A stretch of 64,000 bases of DNA from Alternaria dauci (taxonomy: Eukaryota > Ascomycota > Dothideomycetes > Pleosporales > Pleosporaceae), in assembly GCF_042100115.1 (NCBI RefSeq), contig NC_091276.1:2542001-2606000 (forward strand). The letters are read 5' to 3'. A program made the translations under genes and the position numbers. This document shows, piece by piece, positions 1 to 11,664 of this stretch. Every line of letters starts with the position of its first letter. Position 1 is the stretch's first letter. The notes below the pieces were generated by a model, which was not told where the DNA came from, ran no database searches, and saw only the letters and a list, made by a program, of their open reading frames with translations.

Positions 1-339
1 CGACATGACGGATGTGGGCGTGTGTGTGTGTGGTGTGGCCATACCTGGTTTTCTCGGCTGCATGCTCGCTGCGCAGTGGCCTGATGATTGTAGACGCGCT
101 TGCCGACTTCTCGCCGGTCTGCACCGGTGCATCTCCATCATGTTGCCCGGAATGGGTGGGCAGCGGCCAACCACACAGCGTGCGGTGCTTGATACTCCGA
201 CGGTCATTGTAGCGGCTTCGGGAAGAGCAGACTTGTTTATCATGGACCTTGGGCGCTGCGGCGTAGCCTTGCATGAGGCTGTCGCTCTTCGCTCTCTTCC
301 ATCGCGTCAATTGTCTATTTGGAATCCAAGGCTCTGGTC
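1..339. other. 5' flank of the MFS transporter gene
   Basis: No supportable gene. Positions 17-37 hold a short GT-rich microsatellite. The open frames here have no family-like content and are best read as promoter and leader of the transporter gene that starts at 340. Confidence 0.5.
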
Positions 340-1868
340 ATGGCTGCTGCTGCTATGGATGACAAGCAGGAACCTATACCGGTAGATGAGGCTGCTATAG
401 CACCTGAGCTACCGGTAGAAGGTGAAGTCGAGGTACCATACAGTATCTATACGAGTAAAGAGAAATGGCTCATTGTAGCTATGGTGGCGTTGGCGGGGTT
501 CTATAGGTACGTTTCTTCCTACTCATATGAGGTCATATCTAACATAACCATAGCCCTCTCCCAGCAAACATCTACTTCCCAGCCATACCAACACTCGCCC
601 GCGCCTTTGGGAAATCAATAGAAGACATCAACCAAACCGTTACCGTGTACCTGGTCTTCCAAGGAATCAGCCCTATGCTATGGGGACCCATCAGTGACCG
701 CTACGGCCGCCGCCTCGTCTACCTGGTGTGTCTCGGCATCCTCGTCGCATCGAGCATCGGGCTAGCCCTCTGTCCCACGAACCACTTCTGGCTGCTCCTC
801 TTCCTGCGGTGTTTCCAGTCCGGCGGTAGCGCGTCGACCATCGCCTTGGGCGCAGGCGTCATTGGCGACATTTCGACATCCCGAGAAAGAGGAGGATACT
901 TTGGCATGTTCAACCTCGGTCCCATGCTCGCGCCTTGCATCGCTCCGGCCATTGGCGGCGCGCTGTCCCAGGGGCTGGGCTGGCGTTCCATCTTCTGGTC
1001 CATTGTCATCATGGTCGCAGTCTGCCTGCTCTGCATCGCCCTTTTCTTGCCCGAAACCCTGCGCTCCATTGCCGGAAATGGGAGTATCCCTGTGCCCCGC
1101 TTTCAACGCGCTATCCTGCCCATTGTAGGCCAAAAAGCAACGAAAGAAGCTTTTGACCCGGATTCGCGCGCTAAGCCAAAGCACAGCGTCAATCCATTCG
1201 TGCTCTTCAGCTACCCTGATGTCATTGTCCTGCTTACTTTTACCGGCCTCGTGTACGCTGTCAACTACACTATTACCGCCACCATCTCCTCGGCCTTTGC
1301 AAAGATCTACCCGGACTTATCGGAGACGGTGCTGGGGCTTTGCTATCTGCCTGTCGGGGCGGGCATGATTCTGGGTTCTACCATGACGGGCAAGATGCTC
1401 GATTGGCAGTACGCGAGTATGAAGGAGCGGTGTGGTGACAAGTTTACGATTGAACATGCGAGACTGCGCATCATGCCGTTCTACCTGAGCCTCTTCATCG
1501 TCTGCGTCATAAGTTGGGGCTGGACGATCCAGGCTAATGCTCATATCGCCGTGCCGCTGGTTCTCGGCGTCATGCTTGGTTGGACGTCGATTGGGATCCT
1601 CAATACGACTATGACGCTGAACATCGATATCCTGCAGTCGCGCAGCTCGGGCGCTACGGCGTGTACGAATCTGGTGCGCTGCTCGCTGGCTGCCATCTTG
1701 GTGGCGATTATCGATCGCCAAGCAGCAGCCTGGGGCGATGGCTGGACGTATACGTTTTGGGGTGGTATCTGTTGTTTGTTGTTGCCGCTCATGTTCCTGG
1801 AGATCAGGATGGGGCCGGTGTGGCGGAAGAAGCGGGAAGCAAAGGAAATCGAGTCTGAAAAGGCTTGA
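340..1868 (+). CDS. MFS drug:H+ antiporter-like transporter (DHA1 type)
   Basis: Exons 340-506 and 554-1868; a 47-bp intron (GTACGT...TAG) splits a Ser codon and restores the family motif FSPLPANIYFPAIP-like 'YSPLPANIYFPAIP' in TM1. The product is 493 aa. ATG 340 is the first ATG in frame; an ATG at 355 is an alternative. A hydrophilic N-tail of about 40 residues is followed by 12 or so membrane segments. The loop 2-3 signature GxxxDRYGRR lies near residues 100-109. The following stretch with 'VIGDISTSRERGGYFG' and a Gly/Pro-rich helix ('GPMLAPCIAPAIGG') is typical of Qdr/Flr1-like 12-TM multidrug or polyamine exporters of the plasma membrane. The substrate cannot be inferred. The gene is convergent with an F-box gene on the minus strand, and no biosynthetic genes lie next to it. 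Confidence 0.9.
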
Positions 1869-2224
1869 TTGGGGAGGATTTGAAGAGGTAATGAGTAACG
1901 GCCGTTTGGTTGCATAAAAGCACTATACCCCTTTGTTAGTTTAGCATAGCGTCACATGGTTTCGCAGCGTTTCAATGCTATTTCACCAATTCTTTGATTG
2001 ATTCTTGATGTGTTAAGAGACTCATACGTGAAATTGCTGAAAGAGTTCTGGATGCGCAATGGCTGTCAGACAGTATGAATCTGGAAAACTACCCGAAGTT
2101 TCGTAAACTCAAAGGCCATCACAAAGGTCTGATTCAAGAGGCCGCTCAATACAATTACATTCAGGGGGTTTTATTGAAAAACTAGCGTGTTCACACGACT
2201 CCAAGTTGCATACTGCTGTGTGCC
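1869..2224. other. Convergent 3' spacer
   Basis: 356 bp between the stop of the MFS gene and the stop of the minus-strand F-box gene. It should hold both 3' UTRs. No coding or structured element was seen. Confidence 0.6.
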
Positions 2225-3947
2225 TTAGAAGACGTGACCGAAGAACCTCGTAAGATCCGGGTATTCCAGTACTATATCCTTCGAGCGATGCGCAATCATG
2301 ACATCGTTTGTGCCTGTAATGTCGGTCGTGCGGCCACGGCAGTAATGATACTCGGGCCATTGACGACCCTTTCCGTCCCTGAACTTTTCTTCGATTTCCC
2401 ATTTCATATCCAGGTAACTATGCTTGAAGCTAAGAACCTTCAGGTCGGATCCTTGCCTAGTCATGAAACGCAGGATATGGTTGGCGAGCTTCTGCATCGG
2501 AATCTTACGCAAGGCTAAGTGTAGACTTGAGGGAAACCTCTTCTCGAAATCGTCGTCATCAAGGTCGACCTCGACAATGTTCAAGATTCGAAGAGCGCGT
2601 AAAGTGGGTATTGCAGAGATAACAGTCTGGGATTCTGTCAGTAACGGAAGGTTCAAGATCGCAAATGGTTATCTTACTAGTATAGCCGCAAAATTCACAT
2701 CTCGGCGAAATCCATCCTCGAGTTGTGGGAGGTGATCCACATCCAAGAATGGCATGTCGATCGCCAACTTTTCCAATTTGGTGCAAGCTCCCAGGACAGA
2801 TGCCATGTCCTCAGCAGAGAAAAAAGGATTAGGTCCCCACGTTGAAGTATTAATCCAGAGTGAGGTAAGCGTCTGGCAGTGAGCTAAAACACAATCTTTG
2901 GCAACGAGCCCATGCCCCGAGAGGTCCATCTGAAGTATCTGGAGTTTAGGGCAAATCTTGAGCAATCTTTCTATAGCTTGAATAGTTCTTGCCGGCTCGT
3001 GCAAGAAGTCTTCAAGGGAGATTACGAGCTCATGTAATTCGCCGGTATTGTCGGTATAGAACGAAGATAATCCGTCCAGGAAAGGAACGAGGGAGTTGCA
3101 CCCGTGTAAACGAAGAGTAAGCAACCTCGATAGATTGAAGTTCTTGCATGGTTGTAGATCTCCTGCCTTTGCAACATCCAGGTAATAGAGTCGCAGGGTT
3201 GTAAGGTTCGGGAACAGTGGACCGTCTCTTGCGTGACTGAGCAGCGCGGACAAAGACATCGAGGATTCTCCAGCTATTTCATCGCAGCCATCGAGTAAAA
3301 AAAGATCCACGACTTTCGGACAGTGCCGAGAGATGAACTTGATATCGTTGGCTATATGCTGATGCCGTGTCCCGTATGGTACTATCGCCAACTCTATCGC
3401 TGAGACTTCAGACAATAATGGGCCTGTCCACTCGCGATTTTCTGCAGAATCGAGATCGAATACTTCTGAGGAGCCAGGAGTAGTGAGCCAACTGGAACTA
3501 CCCAGGACTTCTATCTTGCGCTGACACGATATTACGAGGCCCCATGTGAGGGCGTTCAGAAAGAAGGAGGCCCTGAGGCTTCGAATTCTGTCTCGAGGAA
3601 TTGCTGTAATGAGCAATTTGAAGCGGTCTTGTTTCCCATCTTTTCCATGGATATCCAAGTCCCGGACGTGACTCAGAATGCCTGAGTGTGGATGTAGTAA
3701 GGTCGCCATGGAGCGAGGAGACGCAGTGCTCAAGTTCGTCTCGAGTTTCTCCCACATCATGGGTGCCATGAAATCTCTCCATGCGCGACTGACAAGGCAG
3801 ATTGATCCTTGGTCAACCTTCTGTCGCACCTAAATGATTATGTTAGCATAGCTGACACATCAAAAGCCGTTGTATGATCAGACTCACGAAAGCGAAGACA
3901 TTGCCGGCCATCTCAGGTGGCAGATCGGAGAAACTCTTAGGTGCCAT
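2225..3947 (-). CDS. F-box-like/LRR protein, family copy A
   Basis: Three exons on the minus strand: 3947-3888, 3829-2678 and 2626-2225, giving 537 aa. Introns of 58 and 51 bp have GT-AG ends and are both phase 0; the first has a GCTAAC branch site. The N-terminus 'FSDLPPEMAGNVFAF' joined to 'VRQ...CLVSRAWRDFMAP' is an F-box-like helix set, presumably binding Skp1 of an SCF ubiquitin ligase. The middle (about residues 60-400) has leucine-rich repeats of irregular length. The last exon (134 codons) encodes a separate C-terminal module with 'HILRFMTRQGS' and 'GRQWPEYHYCRG'. Both intron positions recur in other copies in this window. The target substrate is unknown. Tandem neighbour of copy B in the same orientation. 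Confidence 0.85.
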
Positions 3948-4531
3948 GGATGAGCGAGGATGTGGGCAGATGCGGAGTCAGTCGTAGAGTTGATGCTGTC
4001 TGTCGTAGAGGTGATGCTGTCAGTAGAAAAGAAGAGAAAATCCCAGGATTCTTATACCAAGCGAGGTGACGGTAATAATGAAAGAACTCGGCTCGTGCAG
4101 TGTTTACGCTCCGCCAAGACTCGTAGACACGCAAAGGGTCCTTCACCGCGCTAGGCTGCTTGCGTATCCGTAGACAACAACGACTAGTGATTTGTAACGT
4201 GAATCGCTTTGCAGACTTGTGATATGGGATATACCTTCTTCGTTCGGGGTGACTTTGGAAAGCATCTAACGCGGCTTTAGTGTCTTTCACCACGGGCCAA
4301 TGCAGAGCTGCCTCTGGTCCGTACCTAAGTAAGAGTGAAATCGGAGAGTATATATGTTCATGGAGGACAAGGTCAGTATAGTTAGTGCACATCTCAACTT
4401 TTGACGTTTGTATACACATCGAGCAACACTCTTCGCTATGACACTAGTAGCCTATCACAGTCCTTGGGAGGATCATTGGGCGCGGGAATTCCACACTGTT
4501 AGATACCCGATCCGAGCGATTTGATGCTCCT
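3948..4531. other. Spacer between F-box copies A and B
   Basis: 584 bp holding the promoter of copy A and the 3' end of copy B. It includes the short tandem repeat at 3981-4022. An open frame of 160 codons on the minus strand shows no family resemblance and was not called. Confidence 0.5.
3981..4022. repeat. 21-bp tandem repeat, two copies
   Basis: Two adjacent 21-bp units beginning GTCGTAGAG and ending GATGCTGTC, differing at two positions, followed by a broken third start (GTAGAAAAG). They lie about 35 bp upstream of the ATG of F-box copy A, in its promoter or leader. Confidence 0.7.
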
Positions 4532-6206
4532 CTAGGTCGTAGCTCTCTGTATGATGAAGTTATCAGGATACTCTCTGTATGCGCTTCTCAATGGCACTGC
4601 GACTACCATATTGAAACCCAAACTATCCTGAATACTTCCGCTGGTGTAGGTATAATGCCGGAGGTCATGGCCATTCAATCTGTCGATCGGGCACGATGCC
4701 AGTCCGTAGGAATGCATATTTTCGATATGGAAGACATTTGGTGGTAGACCTTGCTTTGCCATGTAACGAAGGACCTGGTTGGCAAAGTTCTGCATGGTTA
4801 CTTCGTACAACTGGGGGGTCACAACGTCCTCAGGCAAGCGATCACCGTTCTCGTCCACAATATCGGAAGATGCGAGCTCAGGCCTACTGAGCATACCGAG
4901 AGTGTGGAGTGTGGAGCATTGGGCAAGTTCAGCCTATTGTACCCATTAGCAGGAATCAAGACACATTCAACCTCGGATTACCCACCAGAACGCCCTCAAG
5001 CTCTGCGCTGCCCTGTTCAGTTCCGTTGAGGTAAAAGTCTCGTCCTAGCTTGGAGATCGATCCCAGTTTGACTGGTGGAAAATTGATCGCGAGCCTTTCA
5101 AGCTTTTTGCAAGCCTTCATAATGCTTCCTAGATCATGTTTTGAGAAGTGACCCAGCTTTTCAGCCATGTCGTTGCCAACGACAAGCGAACGGAGTGTAT
5201 CGGCGTGAGGTAAGAGACAGTCTTTGCCTACACAGCCGAATTTGGCGAGCGCTAGAAAGATGTCCTCAAGTTTGGGACAAGCTTTGAGAAATCTCTCAAT
5301 AGAGCTTATGGTCTCCACTGGCCTATCGTTAGTTCTTAGCGACTCGATTGACAGCATCTTCAGCACTCCAGACATCTCAGAGTAAGACTCGGTTAAGCTG
5401 TCGAGAAAGAAAACCAGACTGAAGCAATTCTTGAGTCTCAATTGCTGCAACTTTGTGACGTCGAAGTTGTGACAGAATGGCCGTGAGCCATCTGGCACGA
5501 GATCCAATGAATCCAGACTTACAGATGTGAGCCGAGAAAATAGTTGGCCTTCAGCTGCGCATAAGAGTATATCCTGTAGTGAACCTGGGTAGACCCCTGC
5601 GGCGATCAAGTTGAGGTCTTCTAGTATCGGATACGCGTCCAACGCTTTGCGCAAGTTCTCTAAAGTCTCCTCGGCATGTCCCTCCTTTAGCGTAAGAGAA
5701 AATGTTGCCTGCTTCACTCCGGACATGATTGAGGCTGACCATGCGCGATAGTCACGAGACAGAAGGTGCGAGTCATTTGTCGGGCCAAGATTCATAATTG
5801 CAGTATCGATATCGATCCCCTCGAGTTTGCGTTGCGACTTCAACAAGCGTCGGAAGTTTGAGTTTTCGACCCTGAATTTACAGCTTATCGTGCGAAGTTG
5901 GTCGCGTGGAAGCGCTGTTATGAGCAACCTGAGACGATCTTGCAAGCCGAGCACCAATTGCCCGCATACCCATATCTCTAGTTCTCGTACGTGTGACAAG
6001 ATACCGGAATTCGCATTCAACAACGTTGCCAAAGATCGGCCACCAGAATTTCCCAAGCATATTTCAGCCTTTTCCCACATAATAGGTGCCATGATGTCGT
6101 TCCATGAGTGACTAACGAGGCAGACGGCGCATTGATCGGGTCTCTGTCGTACAAAGGCGAATACGTTGCTGACCATCTCCACAGGTAGATCAGCAAAGAC
6201 GGCCAT
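4532..6206 (-). CDS. F-box-like/LRR protein, family copy B
   Basis: Two exons: 6206-4986 and 4933-4532; the 52-bp intron (GTGGGT...TAG) is phase 0. The product is 540 aa. It begins 'MAVFADLPVEMVSNVFAF' and continues 'CLVSHSWNDIMAPIMWEK', the same F-box-like head as copy A, but without the intron that splits copy A after NVFAF. The middle has irregular LRRs. The last exon is 402 nt, the same length as in copy A, and carries 'NQVLRYMAKQG' and 'GHDLRHYTYTSG'. It is a tandem duplicate of copy A by position, but the proteins are well diverged, so the duplication is not recent. The role is inferred to be an SCF substrate receptor. Confidence 0.85.
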
Positions 6207-7330
6207 GGCTTTTGAATGTCGAGTTGATCGAGAAGACGTCGGAGGTCGTTGTTAACAAGATGAACGTGCCGGGGATAAGACGCAAGCACACCGCTATTGA
6301 ATGACACTGTATTGGATGTCGCAGGTCGTTATAAAGGAGACTGTCTTCTGATTGTGTGGTGTTTGTCCCCGTTTGTGCCCGTCTGCGCACCGCAAAGACC
6401 AAGCAGGTCATCGAACAACAGTACCTAATGTTCAGATCTCATTCTGTAGTAGATGCATAGCAGAAAAGTGGCGTTACTCTTTTTCCCGAATCGTCCGGGT
6501 AGGACGAAAGCGTTCTGCATTTCCTGTACCTTGGCTCGTGCTCGCACCATGGTGCTGTTTTGGACTTTACATGGCCTCAATACGAATACCGGCCCCAGAT
6601 AACGTTGTAGTGGTACGTAGTGGCAATATGCCCAGAGCGAGGTTTGGCCGGCGAATGCCGGTTCGGGAGACGGGTAGTCCTAGAGAGGGTTGGGGTGGTT
6701 GCCACTGAATGCACATTTGTCGCATGTTCATGGCGGAGTGTAAATAGGCAGCCAGTCAGCGTGCAGAAGACGGGTCGCAGGGGTGGTTGTGGTGCAGCGA
6801 CATGGGATGTGGTGAGAGGTGTGGTGGGTTTTGGGCGATCCAAAAATAGAAGCGACGATGCTGGGGTACCCGCTCAGCTGCCATAACTGACCAAAATGCC
6901 CCGAAGCAGGCAGGCACGACCCGCCATAGCACCTGAAGGACCGCAAATTACCACGCGCTGGACCCTCGACGACGCGACCTCACCGCGCGCTGCCATCGCA
7001 AACAAGGCAGTCGGCATCCCGCGACGAGAAACACTGAGCGACGGCGCTGGGCGCATCGCATCCTATCGTTGGACCGCTTCGCGCTGGACTCGCAGGCCCC
7101 GTTGCGACAGCAGCCGCTGCCAGAGACGTCCCATCCCTCACCCCTCTGTGGCCGGAAAGAAGCAAACCTCGGGGCGTGGCTCGGACAGGCTGGCCATCAC
7201 TCTCTACGGGCACTGCGGGCTATATCCATGGCCTGCTATTGGTGTTAGCGCGGTCGCGATTCATCCCCAGGCTCTCATGGCACGCTGACGGGCCGAGGAA
7301 GCAGCAGAGCGCGACACGCCGTGGAGAACC
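6207..7330. other. Divergent promoter region, F-box copy B and Abp2-like gene
   Basis: 1.1 kb between two divergent genes. It contains a copy of a dispersed repeat (6259-6324). The rest is GC-rich near 6900-7300 with overlapping open frames on both strands, none of which looks like a protein family. Read as promoters and 5' UTRs. Confidence 0.5.
6259..6324. repeat. Dispersed repeat, copy 1
   Basis: About 65 bp starting GATGAACGTGCCGGGGATAA and ending GTCGCAG, just upstream of F-box copy B. A near-identical copy (six or so substitutions and a 2-bp indel) lies at 52496-52559, downstream of F-box copy D. A 23-bp part (CGCTATTGAATG..ACTGTAT) recurs at about 32548-32570. Confidence 0.75.
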
Positions 7331-10325
7331 ATGCAGGTCGACTTTGGCGACGAGGGAGAGACGGAGCACAGTCTGCACCTCACAGCCAACGCCCACCAAC
7401 ACTACGAACACGCCGGGCCGGGCAGCGCGCCCGCCTACTCGCACTCGCCTTTCCGGCATCCAGGCGGCGACGGCCGTGTGCCAGCAATCGACCCGGGACT
7501 GGAGCAGAGCACAGGTGCTGCCAGCCGCAATGTGCACACGCCCATGTCGGCCGTCCCCCATCAGGCCCAGTCCAGTCACCTACTTCAGCCTGACAATGCC
7601 GCCCACCTCGCACACGGCTTCTATGGCGACATGCGCAGCTCCCAGACCCCCCCAGCGTCTGCGAATGCCTCGCCGCGGTTTGCCCACATCTCCCCCACCA
7701 GCCAGCCGCGCCAGGTCACATCGCACGCCTCGCACTACGAGCCCGCCGACCGCGACACGCCCTCGCGCGACGTGTCCGACGACACCATCGACGACGCCTA
7801 CGCCGCCTTCATCCTCTACTGCAACCCAAACTTCCCCACCACCATCGACACGACCGAACTCGTCAAGCTGTTCCGGACGCCGCCCAAGAGCGACGGCAAC
7901 GCCTTCAGCACATGGACGCTCTTTGAGCTGATACGCAAGTTTGATGCAAAAGAAATCAAGACATGGACACAATTGGCGCTCGACCTGGGCGTCAAGCCGC
8001 CAAACACGGACGAGGGCCAAAGCACGCAAAAGGTGCAGCAATACTCCGTCAGACTAAAGGTAAGAGCTCTTCAATTCACTTGTATTCCGAGTCATTTCAT
8101 ACCAATACACTGGTTCATCAGTCTTCTCATCTTCTGGCGTCATTGGTTCCAACCCTGTGTTCATGCATGTCATCCGGGTCATGCGGCGCAGTCGATATAA
8201 GCCTCCAACGCCTCATTGTGATCGGGACCATGTAGTTGGTATCCGGCGCAGTATGCGAACCGAGCCACTGACAGGACCGACGTACCTGAGATGAACTGTA
8301 CTTCGCGGCTGGGCCGCGATTATGGCTTCAGCAAGGCAGCGGGGGCGCAGAATTTTTTTCACATGGCGCTGGAGATCTACGATGCTACGTGCCATAGCAA
8401 TCCTTCTGAGCTCTGCTAATTACAAACAGCGATGGATGCGCGCCATGCACATTGATGCCTTCTTCGAGTATCTGCTGGGCAAGCAACATCCCTACTTCCT
8501 GCAGATACCCCACCCCCACAACCCATTCCCGAGTGAAGGACGCGATGGGGTTCCTCTGGAGGAAGATCTGGCTATCCGGGCCCTCGATTCCAAATTCAAA
8601 CCTAAGCGCGGACGACGGAAAGCTGACGATGGAGATGATGACATTGACTTCGATGAAAGCACACCGGCTCGTAAGCGCCCACAGTTGGACACGTCAATAC
8701 CGTTTGGCAACGTCCTGCAGCCCCAATCAGCGTATCCTACAAGCGCCCATCCCAACAATATCCACGGCGGCTTTCTTACACCACAAGATCCATGGACTTC
8801 AGTCTCTGCCGTCACGCCTTCTTCAGCTTTGACAGCAGCTTCAGCACCAAGTCGCCTAGGCCAAAGTAACCTAACTCCGTATTCAGATTCTCCAATGTCT
8901 GGACAGCATATCCGGTGGCGACTGAACACGCAGGACACCCCTCAGACCCCTCACCCACTGTCAGCAGTAACCCCACAGTCGGCATACCCATTCTTCGATG
9001 AGCCCCAGTCTGCTGTCACACCATCCAGTGCGAGATCGCGCTCTCGTCGGCGTCACGGTCCCGCTGTATCGTCGGCATGGTCAGCCAGCAACACCTCATC
9101 CACTGGCAAGTTGCGTGGCCGGCCTCCGCAGAACCGTTCAATACGAGACGGACCATACACTACCTTCCCGGCCAACCCGAAGACCAAAGAAGGACCACCC
9201 ATCGACCGAACGCCAGGCAATCTAACCCCCATTGTCGAGCGCGCGCACTCCGACCCCCCAGCTCCCGAGAACTCCTTCCGCTTCCCTCCAACCCCCGCAT
9301 CCGCCATTTCGCCCTCCAAAATGGAAGGCCAGTTCACAGGCGGCATGCCTCAAAAGCAACGGCTAAGTCTGCAAGTCCCTCAAAACGTCGGAAATCCCGT
9401 TGTCCGCCTCGTTACGCCAACCGTCCTCGTAAACGGCGAGGAAAACTCCTCTCCAGGCACGAATCTAGGCCCTTCCCCCGCTTCAACACAAGTCCCACCA
9501 GGTCACCACCCGTATGAGCAACAGAGCATGTATCAAAAACAACCTGATAGACCGACCCATCAAACATACCACGGCGCACTTACGCCCTCTGAAACGCCAG
9601 CGCAAACAAGACCGCCACCACCGCCGCGCTCGCAAACGTCTCCAGCAGACATTTCAACAGCCACATCCTCACTGCCAGCCATCGCGCCGGAGACAATCAA
9701 CCGCGCTCTCGCCGCAGAACTGATCCGCGCCCCGCTCACAAACCGCCGCAAACGACTGAGGGGCAACGAAGCAAAAACACTGGCTACAGCCATCCTACAG
9801 CCGCTCTACTCGAAACCTGCATCTGGTCTTTCTTCTTCAACTTCGCCTGCAAACAGCAAAGTCATGTCCGACTCTGCGCTCGGTGTAGCGATAGCGAGTT
9901 GTCTAGGTCTTACATCTGCGGTTGGCGTCGGCATCGGTGGGCCGACGGGAGGCGTGCGGCGTGTAGAATGTATACGGTTCCGTGTTGGCGGAGACGGGTA
10001 CGAGTCACCTGTTGATGATGAAGATGAAGAGAGTGAGAGTCCGCGTGACGGGACGAGGATTAAAGAGACTTTTGATGTCTTTTTTGGGGTGAATTTTGGG
10101 GGACTGGTCGGGGAGTGGGTTGTCAAGGGCCTGGAGGTGGGTGGGTCGAGTGAGGAGATGATGGGTGAGCTGGGTGGAGAAGGGGCGAGGGGGAGAGAGG
10201 AGGGGGAGAGGAATGAGACGCCGGCGGCGTGGAAGACAAAGTTCCTGGATGCACAGCGCAGGTTGTGGGAGAAGGAAGAGGAGGTTAAGAGTCTCAAGGA
10301 TAAGATTCTTGAGGCTGTTTTGTAG
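7331..10325 (+). CDS. ARS-binding protein 2 (Abp2)-like DNA-binding protein
   Basis: Exons 7331-8059 and 8430-10325, phase 0, giving 874 aa. The N-terminal 150 residues are low complexity. A conserved domain runs from about residue 153 ('DDAYAAFILYCNP') across the splice site ('QQYSVRLK' joined to 'RWMRAMHIDAFFEYLLGK') to about residue 275, followed by a basic stretch ('KPKRGRRK'). This matches the Abp2 family, named from the fission yeast protein that binds ARS/replication-origin DNA. The role in filamentous fungi is little studied, so function is inferred from the family. The rest is Ser/Pro/Gln-rich and disordered, ending in a coiled-coil-like charged tail (about residues 835-874). The single intron is 370 bp, unusually long for this window; it has a GCTAAT branch site near its 3' end. 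Confidence 0.8.
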
Positions 10326-10618
10326 TGCTATGCTTCGTTTCGTTGAGCAGCACAGAGATGGGAGGCGCTGCGTTTCTAGGAGGGATTTCTTGTGTATATT
10401 GGGCGTATGGTTGGGAGGTTGGTTCTGCTATATACCCCCGTTGCTGTTTTGGGATTGGGTTCGGGATGAACAGGAAAATCTTGTATGTCGGAATGGATGT
10501 CTGTAGATAGCATAGCGTGTGTAGGCTGTTGTGGAATTTGTGCATCGTATTGTTATAATCTTGGATATCCAATCATGTGATATGTCTTCCAACCAGTTCT
10601 AACATGGCTCCAAACATA

Positions 10619-11255
10619 TCAAGCCTCCTGCTTCTCCCACGGCTTCTTCCTCTGCGGCTTACTCGGCTGCGTGCCCTGTCCCTCTAACACGGTAGGTGGA
10701 ATCTCTTTGATTCCCGGTACCGGCTTCCCGCTCGTAATCAACTCGACGATGTGCGCAAAGGACGTTGGGTACGGCGCCGGTGGTTCGCTTGTGGTTGTCG
10801 GCGGTGGCATGATACCGCTTGCCTCGGTGCTTGGAGGTAGCTCGCTAGTTGTGCTTATCGGCAGGCTGGTTGTGGACGCATTGGGTGTAGCAGTGCCGGG
10901 TGGGAGCATCTCGTCGACGACCGAGGAGGCGAGGACATTGTGGGGTGTTGGCGGGGTTGGGGCAGGCCGGTTACGCGCGTTGCGGTAGGCTTTGTAGGCG
11001 TCAAAGTCTATGTTCTTGTTGTACTTTCTGGAGGGTTATTAGCACGCTGTTCGATTGTACAGGTGACATGGTGTCGTACCTCGCATAGTAAAAGCATCGC
11101 GCGCGCAATGCTAGCTCCGTCGCCTGTTCTGGGGTGCTGTTGCTGCCAACGATGGCTTGCAGACCGGCTTGGAATTCAATGTCGTCGTCCCAGTTGTAGC
11201 GATCTAGGGCCTCGTAGATGTCGTTTAGACCATCCTCGGTACTGGTGACGCTCAT
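10619..11255 (-). CDS. KPWE-motif protein, PEX39-like peroxisomal import factor
   Basis: Exons 11255-11080 and 11027-10619; a 52-bp intron with a CTAAT branch site splits an Arg codon. The product is 194 aa. The N-terminal 75 residues are helical ('LNDIYEALDRYNWDDDIEF'). The middle is Pro/Ser/Thr-rich. A conserved block 'FAHIVELITSGKPVPGI' lies at residues 149-165, and a terminal RKKPWEK holds the KPWE motif at 187-190. This block-plus-KPWE arrangement is that of the small proteins recently named PEX39 (yeast Yjr012c, human C6orf226), which help Pex7 import PTS2 cargo into peroxisomes; Pex13 shares the KPWE motif. Assignment rests on motifs alone. The start is the first ATG in frame. The gene diverges from SCD6 with a shared 409-bp promoter. 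Confidence 0.75.
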
Positions 11256-11664
11256 GGCGAGGAAGAGGGCGATCTGATGCCCAACCAAAACAAGCCCGGT
11301 CCAACTATAGAATACCCTAGGAGAGCAAATAAATCACGACCTCAAGGGCCAAGGATACGCAGGTTCATCTGCTATGGCGGAGCATGGATGCAGCCTATCG
11401 GGCTTGTAAACACTGCTGGTGGCACTGTGGGGTAAAGGTAGCCCGAGGTGATGAAGGAGGCTCAAGCTTCCAGACTACGCCTCGCTAAACGCGCGCCAAG
11501 TTTCTCAGCTTCAGCCCACGACCACGGAGCTCTCCAACCTTCTCTCACCCCTCACTCCTCCATCAACCACTCTGCCCCTTCACACCCACTTTCCCGCCTT
11601 CTTTCCTTGTCCATTGAGCTTCTATTCCTTTCGATACCCGTTTTGATACCCACGTTACCCAGCC
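11256..11664. promoter_or_regulatory. Bidirectional promoter between the KPWE gene and SCD6
   Basis: 409 bp between the two start codons. The SCD6 side (about 11500-11660) is pyrimidine-rich, as common in leaders of strongly expressed fungal genes. No TATA box was seen. Confidence 0.55.

Noticed and set aside
340..1868. Secondary-metabolite cluster around the MFS transporter
   Set aside because: No polyketide synthase, peptide synthetase, terpene enzyme or cluster regulator lies in the window.
3937..4419. 160-codon minus-strand frame between F-box copies A and B
   Set aside because: It overlaps the tandem repeat and the promoter of copy A and has no recognisable domain.
7176..7931. 251-codon open frame overlapping the start of the Abp2-like gene
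   Set aside because: The Arg/Pro/Thr/Ser-rich translation is a frame shadow of the low-complexity N-terminus of the real gene.
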